Program-made: the position numbers and the translations under genes
Notes under the pieces: model-generated
Database searches by the model: none
Told to the model about the DNA's origin: nothing
What the model saw: only the letters and a program-made list of their open reading frames with translations
Source: Methylocystis echinoides
Lineage (GTDB): Bacteria; Pseudomonadota; Alphaproteobacteria; Rhizobiales; Beijerinckiaceae
Assembly (NCBI RefSeq): GCF_040687965.1
Contig: NZ_CP156084.1
Coordinates: 2,728,501-2,792,500 of the forward strand
Reading direction: 5' to 3'
Length of the DNA: 64,000 nucleotides
In this document: positions 10,077 to 20,576 of the stretch, in pieces
Layout of the letters: each line of letters begins with the position of its first letter
Position numbering within the stretch: position 1 is the first letter of the stretch

Positions 10077-10479
10077 TTTCGGTCTCCTCCTCGAAATCGA
10101 AGGAGCGCTCGCCGCTCTTCGACAAAACCTTGCGCAGCCACGGCGGCGGCGACCCTCTGAGAACGACCTGCAGCTTCTCGATCAGGTCTGTGATCTTCTC
10201 CGGCTGTGGCACTTTCATCGGGTGGATGTTCTGCGCGACGACGCGCGCGGCGCCGGAGCCGCCGATCGCCGCGACGTAGAGAATCGCGCAATCCTTGATC
10301 GCTTCGAGCTTGGGCTGCAGCTTGTCTTCATTGCCGTCTTCCTGCAGATCGCCGGCGAACTGGATCGCTTCGACGAATGTGTAGGAGTCGGGCTGGAGGT
10401 CGTAGATCGCGATATTTTTCGCCCAGCCGAAATGGGCGTCGACCCGCTCGAGGTCTTGTGTGGCGAATGCAACTTTCAT
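10069..10479 (-). CDS. nifX: NifX, FeMo-cofactor precursor carrier
   Basis: A dinitrogenase iron-molybdenum cofactor binding-family protein that carries NifB-co or the VK-cluster between NifB and NifEN. The product (136 residues) starts [20 protein letters not shown] with the conserved HFG and has the C-terminal [17 protein letters not shown] segment. ATG 10479 has AAAGGAGG upstream; the longer upstream frame lies in nifN. It overlaps the DUF269 gene. Confidence 0.93.
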   Translation of the reverse strand: MKVAFATQDLERVDAHFGWAKNIAIYDLQPDSYTFVEAIQFAGDLQEDGNEDKLQPKLEAIKDCAILYVAAIGGSGAARVVAQNIHPMKVPQPEKITDLIEKLQVVLRGSPPPWLRKVLSKSGERSFDFEEETENA

Positions 10480-10495
10480 GATGCCTCCTTTGCGG

Positions 10496-11890
10496 TCAGT
10501 GCGCGCTCGAGAGAGGAATATCCGTCGCCGTCGCAAGCGTCGTGCCGTCTTGGCCGGCGGGTTCATTGGCTACCCAGGTGTCGGGCGTCGGCTCGTGGAT
10601 CTGGTCGATGAAAATATTGCCGATCTTGAAGATGAGGTCGCGCGTGCCGCGGTAGCCGACCGATGTTTCATGGGCCGCGCCGATGCGGTCGAACATCGGA
10701 AGTCCCATACGATAAAGCTGAACTCCAAGGCGTTCCGCGGCCTGGCGGCCATGCGAATGGGTGATCAGCAGGTCGCAGCCGACGGCGCGATTTTCGAGGT
10801 CTTCGAGGTCGCCGATCACGACCTCCTCTGTCATGAGCCTTTCAAGCAGCGGTGATTGGGTCGTGGTCACGGCGGCCGTCACTTCCGCGCCCATCTCGGT
10901 CAGCCATTGGCCGATAGCGAACAAAAGGTCCGGCTCCGCGCCGAGGGCGATTTTCTTGCCGCCGAAATGGAAGTGGCCGTCGAGCATCGCGTCCACGAGC
11001 TGACCGCGCTGGCGGCGGTATTTGAGCGGGACTGGACGCCCGCTGATGCGCGAGAGGAAGCTGACGAACTCATCGTTCGGGCCGAGGCCGGTCAGGCGTT
11101 CGAAGAGTTCGAACGGAACGCCGGCGCGCGCTTCGAGAGCCTTAGCGGCGCCGCGCATCTGCTCGCCGAGCGCGATGGTCCAGGCGGCTCCGCCCATGGC
11201 GGCTATGTCTTCCTTGGTCACGCCGCCGAGGGTCGTCGGGGTGAAATCCTCCGGGATATGTCCATCGAGCGAGCCCGAGAGATCGGGCAGGAACGTCGGC
11301 TCCAGACCGAAGGCCTCGATGATGTCGCGAAGCTCATCGATGTCGCCCGGCGTGAGATGGCATCCGGCGAGGACGTTGACGCGTTGCGGCGCTCTGCGAG
11401 ACGCAATCTCGTCGGGAACGAAAGTCTGAATGAGCTTCGTCACTGTCTTTCCGAAGCCGTCTTGGAACGCGTCCTTGAAGTCCGGCGTCGAGACATAGAC
11501 GATGCCGAGATCGTCGAGCTCCGGATGGCGCTTGCGGACGAGCTGCAGATAGCCGTCGACGTCGTCGCCTTTTGTTTCCGTAACGCCCGTCGAACAGATG
11601 CCGATCACGGAAGGCTTGGCGCGCTTCACGATGTTGAGGATGGCCTGCTCGATGTTTTCGAGCCCCCCGAGGACGGTGGCGACTTCGTTCATCGCCGTCG
11701 TTTGCAGCGGAATCGCTTCCTTGAAGTGACGGACGAAGAGCACCAGGCCAAAGGACGTGCAGCCCTGCGAGCCATGGAGGACCGGCATGCAGCCGGAGAC
11801 GCCCATGAAGGCGAGCGCGCCGCCGATCGGCTGGCTCATCTTCAGCGGATTGACTGTGCAGGCCTTTTTCGAGAGGGTGACGCGCGCCAT
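10496..11890 (-). CDS. nifN: NifN, FeMo-cofactor scaffold beta subunit
   Basis: NifN pairs with NifE in the scaffold on which FeMo-cofactor is matured. The 464-residue protein starts MARVTLSKKACTVNPLKMSQ with the NifK-like motif GCMPVLHGSQGCTSFGLVLF and the switch segment STPDFKDAFQDGFG. It begins 7 bases after the nifE stop, with GAGG inside the end of nifE as ribosome binding site. A much longer upstream reading frame overlaps nifE and is ignored. Confidence 0.95.
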   Translation of the reverse strand: MARVTLSKKACTVNPLKMSQPIGGALAFMGVSGCMPVLHGSQGCTSFGLVLFVRHFKEAIPLQTTAMNEVATVLGGLENIEQAILNIVKRAKPSVIGICSTGVTETKGDDVDGYLQLVRKRHPELDDLGIVYVSTPDFKDAFQDGFGKTVTKLIQTFVPDEIASRRAPQRVNVLAGCHLTPGDIDELRDIIEAFGLEPTFLPDLSGSLDGHIPEDFTPTTLGGVTKEDIAAMGGAAWTIALGEQMRGAAKALEARAGVPFELFERLTGLGPNDEFVSFLSRISGRPVPLKYRRQRGQLVDAMLDGHFHFGGKKIALGAEPDLLFAIGQWLTEMGAEVTAAVTTTQSPLLERLMTEEVVIGDLEDLENRAVGCDLLITHSHGRQAAERLGVQLYRMGLPMFDRIGAAHETSVGYRGTRDLIFKIGNIFIDQIHEPTPDTWVANEPAGQDGTTLATATDIPLSSAH

Positions 11891-11897
11891 GATGACC

Positions 11898-13565
11898 TCA
11901 CGCGGCTTGCGGCGCGGCCACCGCACGCGCTTGAGAAGAAGCTTCGAGAACGGCGGCGATGCGCTCCTGGCAACCGCCGCAGCCCGTTCCGGCGCTCGTG
12001 GCTTTGCCAACAGCCTCGACCGTGTCGGCGCCGTCATGGATGGCGTCCTCGATCGCGCCGACCGTGACGAGATTGCAGGCGCAGACCTGCTTGTCGCGGC
12101 GCGCGGTTTCTGCGGCGACGGGGTCGGCCGCGAGCGCCGCGGCTTCGGCGGCGATCGCCTCCGATGCGCGCTCTTCCCAGGTCTTTTCTTCCCAGGGCGC
12201 GGCGCGGCGCACTTGGTCCCAAACCGGATTAAAGAGCGCCTTGTCAATTTCATGAACGAGATCGACCATGCCTTCATAGCCCGCATAGGCGTGGTGGCGC
12301 TCCTGATTGATGTCGAGCCAGGGCATCTTCGCCTTGAGCGCGATGAACTGGGAGCGGCCGCCCGAAAGCATGATGTCGGCGCGCGCCTCTTTCAGCATTT
12401 TGTACATTTCGCGCGGCGTCATGTCGTCGATCATATGGGCGTCCTGGCCCATGAGCTCTTTGATCTTTTCCTTGTCTTCCTTGGTCGATTTCTTGACGCT
12501 GGTGCCGACGATCTCGAGCCCGGCCTCCTGCAGCGCCGCGACCACCGACCAGCTCTTCACGCCGCCCGTGATGAGAAGGACCCGCTTCCCTTCGAGGCGC
12601 GCGCGATAGGGTGCGATCCGCGCCCAGGCCCTGGCCTCTTCGCGGGCGATGACGGCTTCGGTCCGCGCCATCAGCTCGGCGGGGGCGCCGCGCTCGATGA
12701 GCAGACGCGCGATCTCGCGCAGGCTGTCGCTCATGTCGCCGATGCCGTAGAACGAGCCTTCGAAGAAGGGAATGCCGTAGCGCTCCTCCATCTTGCGGGC
12801 GACATTGATCATCGCCTTTGAGCAGACCATCATTGCCGCGCGGGCGCGGTGAGACGACGCGACTTCGTGATATTTGGCGTCGCCAGAGATGCAGGCGAGG
12901 ATGCGAATGCCGAGCTCGTCGAGAAGCGGCTTCACCTGCCACAATTCGCCGGCGAGATTATATTCGCCGATGATGTTGATGTCGTAGGGCGTGGTGTATT
13001 CCGGCTCCTGCGTGCCGATCACATGATCGAGGATCGCCTCGCCCGCAAGCTTGTTGCCGAGATTCTTCGGACCCACAAAGCCGGGTGAGATCACGGGTAT
13101 GACGGGCTTGTTGAACTTCGCCGCCGCAGCCTTGCAAACCGCCTCGATGTCGTCGCCGGTCATCGCGGGGACACAGGTTTGATACACGAAAACGGCCGGC
13201 GGATCGTATTTGTCGATAATTTCCTTGATCGATTTGTAGAGCCGCTTCTCGCCTCCGAAGACGACGTCGTTCTCGCTGATGTCGGTCGTGAAACCCGTGC
13301 GATAGAGAGACGAGCCGGAGGTTTTTGCGCCGCGATTGTCCCAGCTGTTGCCTTCGCAGGCAATCGGACCGTGGACGAGATGCGCGACGTCGGTGATGGG
13401 CTGCAGGGCGATCTTGGCCCCGTCGAAGGCGCAGCCGCCGGCGGCGGCGCCGGGCGCGAGCTGCTTCGTGCAGCCCTTCTTGCGTTCTTTCTCGGACTTG
13501 TTCTGGTTCTTTCCGCAGCCGGGCTCGTTGAAGACGTCCTGTACCTTTTCCGAGAGCGTCGACAT
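11898..13565 (-). CDS. nifE: NifE, FeMo-cofactor scaffold alpha subunit with C-terminal BFD-like domain
   Basis: NifE forms the NifEN scaffold for FeMo-cofactor. The core has the P-cluster-like segment [35 protein letters not shown] and [18 protein letters not shown]. The product is 555 residues, about 80 longer than the common NifE length, because of a C-terminal extension with Cys495-x-Cys497 and Cys529-x2-Cys532, the arrangement of a BFD-like [2Fe-2S] domain, as also seen in the middle of NifU. Start ATG 13565 chosen over the upstream Met for its family N-terminus. Longer NifE forms exist in some alphaproteobacteria. Confidence 0.95.
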   Translation of the reverse strand: MSTLSEKVQDVFNEPGCGKNQNKSEKERKKGCTKQLAPGAAAGGCAFDGAKIALQPITDVAHLVHGPIACEGNSWDNRGAKTSGSSLYRTGFTTDISENDVVFGGEKRLYKSIKEIIDKYDPPAVFVYQTCVPAMTGDDIEAVCKAAAAKFNKPVIPVISPGFVGPKNLGNKLAGEAILDHVIGTQEPEYTTPYDINIIGEYNLAGELWQVKPLLDELGIRILACISGDAKYHEVASSHRARAAMMVCSKAMINVARKMEERYGIPFFEGSFYGIGDMSDSLREIARLLIERGAPAELMARTEAVIAREEARAWARIAPYRARLEGKRVLLITGGVKSWSVVAALQEAGLEIVGTSVKKSTKEDKEKIKELMGQDAHMIDDMTPREMYKMLKEARADIMLSGGRSQFIALKAKMPWLDINQERHHAYAGYEGMVDLVHEIDKALFNPVWDQVRRAAPWEEKTWEERASEAIAAEAAALAADPVAAETARRDKQVCACNLVTVGAIEDAIHDGADTVEAVGKATSAGTGCGGCQERIAAVLEASSQARAVAAPQAA

Positions 13566-13612
13566 TCCAAGCCTCCTGCCGCTTTTCGCGCGTTCATCGC
13601 GCAACTATGCAT

Positions 13613-13637
13613 TCGCCGGGCCAAGATGGCCCGGCGA
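13613..13637 (-). other. stem-loop between nifK and nifE
   Basis: Perfect 10-bp inverted repeat (TCGCCGGGCC / GGCCCGGCGA) around a 5-base loop in the 84-base nifK-nifE spacer. There is no T-run on the minus strand, so it is more likely an mRNA-stabilising or attenuating hairpin than a strong terminator. Confidence 0.65.
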
Positions 13638-13649
13638 GCGCTTTGTCGT

Positions 13650-15209
13650 TTAGCGAATGATGTCGAAGGAGTAGTCCGACTTCGCCACGACATTCGTGTT
13701 GCGATCGATATCCTCGAAGATCGCGTCCAGGATCCAGACCAGCACGTTCATCGAGCCCTGATAGCCCCACACCGGATAGCGATGCTTGTGGTGGCGATCG
13801 AAGATCGGGAAGCCGATGCGGATGAGCGGCGTCCCCGTGTCGCGGTCGAGATACTTCCCATAGGTGTTGCCGATGAGATAGTCGACCGGCTCCGTGAAGA
13901 GCAGCGAGCGCATATGCCACAGATCCTTGCCAGGATAGACCTTGCAGCCCTTGCCGAAGGGCGAGGAGTCGAGCAGCTTTTGCACCTTTTCCGCCCAGCC
14001 CTTGCCGCCGTTGGTGGCGAGGATGTGGACCGGCTCGGCGCCGAGCTCGAGCAGGAAGGCCGCGAGGCCGTAGCAGAGGTCCGGATCGCCGTAGATCGCG
14101 AACTTCTTGCCATGGATATGGGCGGACGAGTCGGCGATCGCGTCGACGAGACGGCCGCGCTCCTTGGTGAGCTCCTCGGAGATCGGCTTGCCGGTGAGGC
14201 GCGAAATCTCCATGAGGAATTTGTCGGTCGCCGCGACGCCAACCGGGTGGTTGAGGGCGACGGTTTCCTGGCCCTTGGTGGCGATATAGGGCAGGGTCTT
14301 CTCGGTGCAGAACTCCTGCATCGAGATGGTCGCCTTGGCGTTCAGCGCCGCCGCGACGTCCTCGAGCTTGGTGCCGCCGTCATACATGCGGAATTCGCCG
14401 TCGGTCGGCGTGTCCCACACGTCGCTGTTGTCGCCGATGATGGTGTATTCCACGCCCATCGACTCGAAGATGCGCTTGATCTCGCGGAGATTGCCGACGG
14501 TGTAGCCGTCGAACCCGCCCAGGAAGTTGATGCTGTTGTTGGGCGTGCGCTCGAGCTTGGGCGCCGTGCCGGCCTTGCCGTCCCAGAAGTGCTCCAGCAC
14601 GCCCTTCATGACATTGTCGTAGCCGGTGATGTGGCTGCCGACGAAGGCCGGGGTATGCGCGAAGGGAACGTCGAACTCCTGCGGAACCGAGCCCTTCTCC
14701 TTTGACGTCTTGATGAAGGCGTTGAGATCGTCGCCGATGACTTCCGCCATGCACGTCGTGGAGACCGCGATCATCTTCGGCTTGTACATGTTGTACGTGT
14801 TCGCGAGGCCATCGATCATATTGTTCAGGCCGCCAAACACCGCCGCGTCTTCGGTCATCGAGGAGGAGACGCAGGACGTCGGCTCCTTGAAGTGACGGGA
14901 GAAGTGCGAACGATAGTAAGCGACGCAACCCTGCGACCCATGCACGAAGGGGATCGTGCTTTCGAAGCCGACGGCCGCAAAAACGGCGCCCAGCGGCTGA
15001 CAGGCCTTGGCCGGGTTGACGGTCAGAGCTTCGCGGGCGAAGTTCTTTTCCTTATACTCTTCCGTCTTGGTCCATTCACGGATCTGCTCGAGCTGATCCG
15101 CCGGAACCTTGTTTTCGAAGTTGTTCTGTTTGTTCTCGAACATCTCCTTGTATTCCGGCTGGCGGAACAGATTAAAGTGGTCGAGAACGTTGTCAGCATT
15201 CTGTGGCAT
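13650..15209 (-). CDS. nifK: NifK, nitrogenase MoFe protein beta chain
   Basis: The beta subunit of dinitrogenase; it shares the P-cluster with NifD. The 519-residue protein has the family N-terminal extension ([20 protein letters not shown]), the P-cluster cysteines in [34 protein letters not shown] and [14 protein letters not shown], and the C-terminal segment [26 protein letters not shown] precedes ATG 15209. It follows nifD after a 69-base spacer with a hairpin. Confidence 0.98.
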   Translation of the reverse strand: MPQNADNVLDHFNLFRQPEYKEMFENKQNNFENKVPADQLEQIREWTKTEEYKEKNFAREALTVNPAKACQPLGAVFAAVGFESTIPFVHGSQGCVAYYRSHFSRHFKEPTSCVSSSMTEDAAVFGGLNNMIDGLANTYNMYKPKMIAVSTTCMAEVIGDDLNAFIKTSKEKGSVPQEFDVPFAHTPAFVGSHITGYDNVMKGVLEHFWDGKAGTAPKLERTPNNSINFLGGFDGYTVGNLREIKRIFESMGVEYTIIGDNSDVWDTPTDGEFRMYDGGTKLEDVAAALNAKATISMQEFCTEKTLPYIATKGQETVALNHPVGVAATDKFLMEISRLTGKPISEELTKERGRLVDAIADSSAHIHGKKFAIYGDPDLCYGLAAFLLELGAEPVHILATNGGKGWAEKVQKLLDSSPFGKGCKVYPGKDLWHMRSLLFTEPVDYLIGNTYGKYLDRDTGTPLIRIGFPIFDRHHKHRYPVWGYQGSMNVLVWILDAIFEDIDRNTNVVAKSDYSFDIIR

Positions 15210-15235
15210 GGCTATTCCTCATGTTTCCGCTAGCC

Positions 15236-15264
15236 GGTCTCGCCTCGGGGGAGGAGGCGAGACC
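15236..15264 (-). other. stem-loop between nifD and nifK
   Basis: Perfect 11-bp inverted repeat GGTCTCGCCTC / GAGGCGAGACC with a 7-base loop in the nifD-nifK spacer. No T-run follows on the minus strand. Confidence 0.65.
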
Positions 15265-15278
15265 TGTTTGTTGCGGGA

Positions 15279-16745
15279 TCAGGCCGCCCAAGGGGCCTTG
15301 GCCATCTTCCAGACCGGCGCATTGATCGCCATGTCCATGTCGCGCGCGAAGATCGCGAAGCCGTCGTAGCCGTGATAGGGGCCTGAATAGTCCCAGCTGT
15401 GCATCTGACGGAAGGGCACGCCCATCTTCTGGAAGACGTACTTTTCCTTGATGCCGGAGCCGACGAGATCCGGCTGGATTTTCTCGACGAACTTCTCGAA
15501 CTCATAGCCCGTGACGTCGTCGTAGATCAGCGTGCCGTCCTTCACATAATGGGTCGTGCGCTGATAGTCGTCGTTATGCGCGAACTCATAGCCCGTGCCG
15601 ACGACTTCCATGCCGAGGTCTTCGTAGGCGCCGATGACGTGGCGCGGACGCAGGCCGCCGACATAGAGCATGACCTTCTTGCCTTCGAGGCGCGGGCGGT
15701 ATTTCGCGATAACGGCGTCCATCAGCGGACGATATTTCGCGATAACGCGCTCGGCGCCTTCCTTGATCTTGTCGTCGAAGTGCGAGGCGATCTTGCGCAG
15801 CGACTCTTCGATCTTGGACGGGCCGAAGAAGTTGTACTCGCACCACGGAATGCCATATTTTTCTTCCATGTGGCGGGAGATGTAGTTCATCGAACGGTAG
15901 CAGTGCAGAACGTTGAGCTTCGCCTTCGGCGTGGCTTCGAGTTCCGCGATGGTGCCGTCGCCCGACCACTGCGCCACGACGCGCAGGCCCATCTCTTCGA
16001 GCAGAATGCGCGAAGACCAGGCGTCGCCGCCGATGTTGTAGTCGCCGATGATCGCGACGTCATAAGGCGTCGACTCGAAGCGAGCCGGCTTGCCTTCGGA
16101 CTTGTCGAAGACCCAGTCCCGGATCGCGTCGTTGGCGATATGATGGCCAAGCGACTGCGAGACGCCGCGGAAGCCTTCGCAGCGAACCGGAACGATGGTC
16201 TTGCCTTCGTATTCCTTCGACTTCGCCTTCGAGACGGCCTCGATGTCGTCGCCGATGAGGCCGATCGGGCATTCGGATTGAACGGAGATGCCCTTGTTCA
16301 GCGGGAACAGCACCTGGATTTCGTCGATGATCGCGGCGAGCTTCTTGTCGCCGCCGAACACGATGTCCTTCTCCTGGAAGTCGGAGGTGAACTGCATCGT
16401 GCCGAAGGTGTCGATGCCGGTCGTGCCGATATAATAATTGCGGCGCGACGCCCAGGAATACTGGCCGCAACCGACGGGGCCGTGCGAGATGTGGATCATG
16501 TCCTTGATCGGACCCCACACCACGCCCTTCGAGCCGGCGTAAGCGCAACCACGAATGGTCATAACGCCGGGAATGGACTTGATGTTCGACTTGACGCCGC
16601 AATCCGGCTTACCGTCTTCGAACGTGCCGAGGTGCTTGGCGCGACGCTTGGCGGTCTTCTCCGGATAGGCCTTCAGGACTTCCTGAACGAGTTCCTTATT
16701 GCGGGCCTTGATGTCTTCGATGGATTCAGCTTGCGCCACACTCAT
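15279..16745 (-). CDS. nifD: NifD, nitrogenase MoFe protein alpha chain
   Basis: The alpha subunit of dinitrogenase; it holds the FeMo-cofactor where N2 is reduced. The 488-residue protein shows the P-cluster Cys in [34 protein letters not shown], the FeMo-cofactor Cys in FGGDKKL-neighbouring [20 protein letters not shown] context and the cofactor His in [20 protein letters not shown] near the C-terminus. It lies in the nifHDK order with a 63-base nifH-nifD spacer. Confidence 0.98.
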   Translation of the reverse strand: MSVAQAESIEDIKARNKELVQEVLKAYPEKTAKRRAKHLGTFEDGKPDCGVKSNIKSIPGVMTIRGCAYAGSKGVVWGPIKDMIHISHGPVGCGQYSWASRRNYYIGTTGIDTFGTMQFTSDFQEKDIVFGGDKKLAAIIDEIQVLFPLNKGISVQSECPIGLIGDDIEAVSKAKSKEYEGKTIVPVRCEGFRGVSQSLGHHIANDAIRDWVFDKSEGKPARFESTPYDVAIIGDYNIGGDAWSSRILLEEMGLRVVAQWSGDGTIAELEATPKAKLNVLHCYRSMNYISRHMEEKYGIPWCEYNFFGPSKIEESLRKIASHFDDKIKEGAERVIAKYRPLMDAVIAKYRPRLEGKKVMLYVGGLRPRHVIGAYEDLGMEVVGTGYEFAHNDDYQRTTHYVKDGTLIYDDVTGYEFEKFVEKIQPDLVGSGIKEKYVFQKMGVPFRQMHSWDYSGPYHGYDGFAIFARDMDMAINAPVWKMAKAPWAA

Positions 16746-16774
16746 GACGGAGGCCTTTCATGATCTCGGGGTAG

Positions 16775-16798
16775 GCCCGGCCCTCTAAAGGGCCGGGC
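16775..16798 (-). other. stem-loop between nifH and nifD
   Basis: Perfect 10-bp inverted repeat GCCCGGCCCT / AGGGCCGGGC with a 4-base loop (CTAA) in the nifH-nifD spacer. In other diazotrophs such a hairpin stabilises or terminates part of the nifH transcript, giving more Fe protein than MoFe protein; here this is inferred from position. Confidence 0.7.
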
Positions 16799-16808
16799 GG
16801 TTGTCGTA

Positions 16809-17747
<939 letters not shown>

Positions 17748-17834
17748 TTACTCACTTTGCGACCAGGCGCCGGCGACCGGACGTTTCCCCATGATCATCT
17801 GGGACGGCAGCCAAAAGCCTTGCGAGCCCTGTTG

Positions 17835-17850
17835 CGCAAGGGGCGTGCCA
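17835..17850 (-). promoter_or_regulatory. sigma54 (-24/-12) promoter of nifHDKENX
   Basis: Minus-strand TGGCACGCCCCTTGCG matches TGGCAC-N5-TTGC. The predicted start near 17824 leaves a leader of about 130 bases before nifH. Confidence 0.88.
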
Positions 17851-17920
17851 AAGATCAAAAAACGTTGAAGCGCCCATAAAATCATATAATTGGCGCAGAC
17901 CCGGAGGTCGGGTGAACACG

Positions 17921-17936
17921 TGTGTCAAACCCGACA
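17921..17936. promoter_or_regulatory. NifA upstream activator sequence for nifH
   Basis: TGT-N10-ACA box (TGTGTCAAACCCGACA) about 100 bases upstream of the predicted nifH transcript start, in the spacer shared with the divergent receiver gene. Confidence 0.85.
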
Positions 17937-18044
17937 GTCATGTTCGCAAGCGAACTCATCCGGCGTCGGCGCAGCCTCGGGGAGAGAGACGGCATGTCGA
18001 TTGCTTTCGAAATGGGCAACGATCTACCGGAGAAGAGGTGGGAT

Positions 18045-18482
18045 ATGCAGATCGGCGTTGAGATGTCGAAGGCGCTGGAGAACAAGCGCGTGTTCATTGT
18101 CGATGACAATGAGATCATTCGCGCAGCGCTGCAGTTCATGTTGCACGACGAATTTGAAGCGCATGAAGTGGCGAGCGCCGCTATTGCCTTCGAAAAGGCC
18201 AAGACGCAGCCGCCGGACCTTTTGTTTCTCGCCGAAAGCCTGGTGAAGTCGGAAGGCGTGGAGCTCTTGCAGAAGATCCGCACGGAGATGCCGCAGGCAA
18301 AAATTCTCGTCGTCGTAGAGGCGGGCGCGAACGCCTTCGGGAAGGAATGCGTATCGGCCGGCGCGCATGGATTCTTGGCCAAGCCGCTCAAAATCGAATT
18401 CGTGCGTCAGAAAGCCGACGCGATGCTTGGTCGCAGTACGGGCGGCGTGACAATTCCGCTGACTGTGCTCAATGTGCGGTAG
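18045..18482 (+). CDS. receiver-domain protein lacking the phospho-acceptor Asp
   Basis: A stand-alone response-regulator receiver domain of about 145 residues. The acidic pair is present in RVFIVDDNEIIRAAL and the conserved Lys in HGFLAKPLK, but the strand-3 Asp is replaced by Ala (PDLLFLAES), so normal phosphorylation is unlikely. No output domain follows. ATG 18045 has GAGG at 6 bases; ATG 17994 and 17940 in the same frame are alternatives. It is divergent from nifH and followed 15 bases later by a truncated haemoglobin gene, suggesting a joint role in signalling or protection around nitrogen fixation. Confidence 0.8.
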   Translation: MQIGVEMSKALENKRVFIVDDNEIIRAALQFMLHDEFEAHEVASAAIAFEKAKTQPPDLLFLAESLVKSEGVELLQKIRTEMPQAKILVVVEAGANAFGKECVSAGAHGFLAKPLKIEFVRQKADAMLGRSTGGVTIPLTVLNVR

Positions 18483-18497
18483 TGAGAGGAGGCGATA

Positions 18498-18914
18498 ATG
18501 GAAGCGGCAGTCAAGGAAGCGGCGGCGGACGACGCGGCGGAGGCGGCGATCCGCGCCTGCGTGAAGCGTTTCTATGAGAAGGGCGGGGCGGACAGCCTTC
18601 TCGGGCCAATCTTTGAGAAATCCATTTCAGAGCTGGAGCCGCATCTCGACATCGTCGCGAATTTCTGGTCGCACGCTCTGCTGGGGACGACGCGCTATCA
18701 GGGGACGCCCTTCGGCGTTCATGTCAATCTGCCGATCGAGCCCCAACATTTTGCGCGCTGGCTCGCGCTGTTTACCGAAACCGCGAAAGAGACGATGCCG
18801 GAGCGGCTCGCTTCAGCGGCTGTCGCACGGGCCGAACATATGACCCAGTGTTTCCAGTCGGGGCTGTTTCCGTTCAAGGACTCGCAAGGGCGCCCCTCAA
18901 AAGCGCCAGCTTGA
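18498..18914 (+). CDS. group III truncated haemoglobin
   Basis: A 138-residue globin of the group III truncated type: an N-terminal helix (IRACVKRFYEKGGADSLLGP), the IVANFWSHALLGT segment, and the EPQHFARWLALF region with the candidate proximal His. Such proteins bind O2 or NO; next to nif genes a role in oxygen or NO handling is likely but inferred. Probably co-transcribed with the receiver gene upstream. Confidence 0.85.
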   Translation: MEAAVKEAAADDAAEAAIRACVKRFYEKGGADSLLGPIFEKSISELEPHLDIVANFWSHALLGTTRYQGTPFGVHVNLPIEPQHFARWLALFTETAKETMPERLASAAVARAEHMTQCFQSGLFPFKDSQGRPSKAPA

Positions 18915-18995
18915 GCGCGCGGGCGCGCGCGCCTCAGGATGAGCCAGTCATCGCGCCAGATAGAGGCTTGCCCGTCACGTTTTATTACCGCTGTT

Positions 18996-19052
18996 AAAAA
19001 AGCCCCTCATGCAGGGAAGCCGCCGAAAGGGCGTCTCGAAGCACGAGGGGCT
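18996..19052 (-). terminator. terminator at the end of the nifB operon
   Basis: On the minus strand AGCCCCTCGTGC pairs with GCATGAGGGGCT and is followed by TTTTTT. It lies 20 bases after the stop of the last ferredoxin gene; a smaller inner hairpin (gccgccgaaagggcg region) sits in the loop. Confidence 0.8.
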
Positions 19053-19072
19053 TTGTATCGAGCTTTGGAGGC

Positions 19073-19405
19073 TCAGAGCTGCGGAACGATTATGAGGCGC
19101 TCGACCGGATTGCCATCGATGAAGTGCGACTGGAAGATTTCGTCGATGTCAGCTTCCGTGCGGGGCGTATACCAGACGCCCTGCGGATAAACGACCATCA
19201 GCGGCCCCGCGCGACAGAAACCAAGGCAGCCCGTCGCCGTCACGGCGACATCGGGGTTCGGCTGTGCGTTGAGCTTCGCCTGCAGCCGATCCCAGAGCGG
19301 CTTGGCGCCGGAGGTCATGCAGCTCCCGCGCGGATGTCCGGGCGGGCGTTGCTGAAAGCATGTGAAGACGTGATATTTGAAGACGGTGGGAAGATCCTCG
19401 AGCAT
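19073..19405 (-). CDS. thioredoxin-like [2Fe-2S] ferredoxin
   Basis: A 110-residue thioredoxin-fold ferredoxin. The cluster ligands are two cysteines spaced by 12 residues (in VFTCFQQRPPGHPRGSC) and the CLGFC motif in TATGCLGFCRAGPLMVVYP. Such ferredoxins occur in the nif regions of Azotobacter and other diazotrophs. It is the last gene of the nifB operon, 9 bases after the SIR2-like gene. Confidence 0.88.
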   Translation of the reverse strand: MLEDLPTVFKYHVFTCFQQRPPGHPRGSCMTSGAKPLWDRLQAKLNAQPNPDVAVTATGCLGFCRAGPLMVVYPQGVWYTPRTEADIDEIFQSHFIDGNPVERLIIVPQL

Positions 19406-19414
19406 TCTTATCCT

Positions 19415-20308
19415 TTAAGCCGCTGCGGCCGCGAGATCGGACTGGGTCAGCGTCGTGACGAAATCCGCGAGATTAGCGTCGATGCGCGTGATGTTCTGTT
19501 CGCGCAGGAACTTCTCTTCGTTGCGCGTGAGCGCGCCCTCGATGACCGCCCAATGCTTGTCTGAGGAACGCTTCATGATCTGGCGTGCGAAACTGCGTTC
19601 GAGTTGGTTGGCGAACCGGCAGCCGAGGAAGAGGAAGCTGCGGCCTTTACGAATCGTCTGAACGAGATCCGGGATCGGCGTCTGGATGTCTATCTCTGTG
19701 AGCACTTCGACATAGTCGGAGTCGGACACGATAAAGTTGGAGGCGGGCTTGGCGGAGCCGAGCGGCTCATAGACGAGTGTGCGCCATTTGAGCGCCTCTT
19801 CGGGCGCCTCGGCAGGCGCCTTGGCCCCGGAGCCGTCACGGATGAAGTCCTTCGTTGGCGCGACGGAGCCGTCGGGGCGATACCAGTTGACCCAATCGCC
19901 AAAATGTTCGCTTTGCGTCACGCCCTGGACAAGGCCCCAGCCGCTGCGTCCAGCGAAGGCCTTCAGCACGAGATCGTCGTACCAGGCATGCACGAGCAAG
20001 GGCATTTTGTCCTGCGCCGCAAGCCAGGCATGAAAAAGGCTTGGGTCCGGAGAGGCGGAAAAGGCGTTCGCCATGAGGCAGGTCAGCGTTTTCCGGTGTT
20101 TGAAGTTCTCGATATATTGCGCGGCCGCGGTGAGGTTGTTGCGAATTTTGTGCGGCACGGTCGCGCCGGCGACGAGCTCGGCGACGAGTTTTTCGGGAAG
20201 CGACGGCGGCGCCGCTTCCCCGGCGAGGCCGGTAACGCCCGGCCCGAGATAAGGTATGACGTCGCCTTGACGAAAGGCCGCTGCAATTTCACCGATCATG
20301 TTGTTCAA
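19415..20308 (-). CDS. SIR2-like family protein of the nif cluster
   Basis: A 297-residue protein with a SIR2-like Rossmann start (VIPYLGPGVTGLAGEA) and a second nucleotide-site-like segment GRSFLFLGCRFANQLERSF near residue 235. A nif-linked function is unknown; the family binds NAD and may sense or hydrolyse it, which would be an inference here. It sits between two ferredoxin genes in the nifB operon. ATG at 20308 or 20299 can be the start. Confidence 0.75.
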   Translation of the reverse strand: MNNMIGEIAAAFRQGDVIPYLGPGVTGLAGEAAPPSLPEKLVAELVAGATVPHKIRNNLTAAAQYIENFKHRKTLTCLMANAFSASPDPSLFHAWLAAQDKMPLLVHAWYDDLVLKAFAGRSGWGLVQGVTQSEHFGDWVNWYRPDGSVAPTKDFIRDGSGAKAPAEAPEEALKWRTLVYEPLGSAKPASNFIVSDSDYVEVLTEIDIQTPIPDLVQTIRKGRSFLFLGCRFANQLERSFARQIMKRSSDKHWAVIEGALTRNEEKFLREQNITRIDANLADFVTTLTQSDLAAAAA

Positions 20309-20344
20309 TCCTTTTGCCAGGCGAAGGCGTCACTGACGGAGCGC

Positions 20345-20557
20345 TTACTGAAGAACAGCCGCCTTCAGCGCCGCGACTTCGTCCGGTGAAATCCGAAAGA
20401 CGCCGCGGCCGCCGGTCAGCGCCTGAAAGGCGTTGCCGGCCTTCTCGGAGAGCTTGGTGAACCACTGCTGAGGCGTCAGGCTCGTGGGGCGCTCCGCAAT
20501 CTCCAACACAGAGCCGTCGTTATTGAAGCGAACATGGATGAGGATTTTGTCGGTCAT
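20345..20557 (-). CDS. small conserved nif-operon protein, function unknown
   Basis: A 70-residue protein starting MTDKILIHVRFNNDGSVLEI, with a C-terminal helix (SPDEVAALKAAVLQ). No recognised motif. It is embedded in the nifB operon between a ferredoxin and the SIR2-like gene, with an AAGGAGAC-type ribosome binding site, so it is almost certainly expressed with them. Confidence 0.75.
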   Translation of the reverse strand: MTDKILIHVRFNNDGSVLEIAERPTSLTPQQWFTKLSEKAGNAFQALTGGRGVFRISPDEVAALKAAVLQ

Positions 20558-20576
20558 CTTTGTCTCCTTTGTCGAT

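Noticed and set aside
17880-18045. A sigma54 promoter for the receiver-globin pair.
   Set aside because: No plus-strand TGGCAC-N5-TTGC match; the best GG/GC spacing (near 17960) lacks the other consensus bases.
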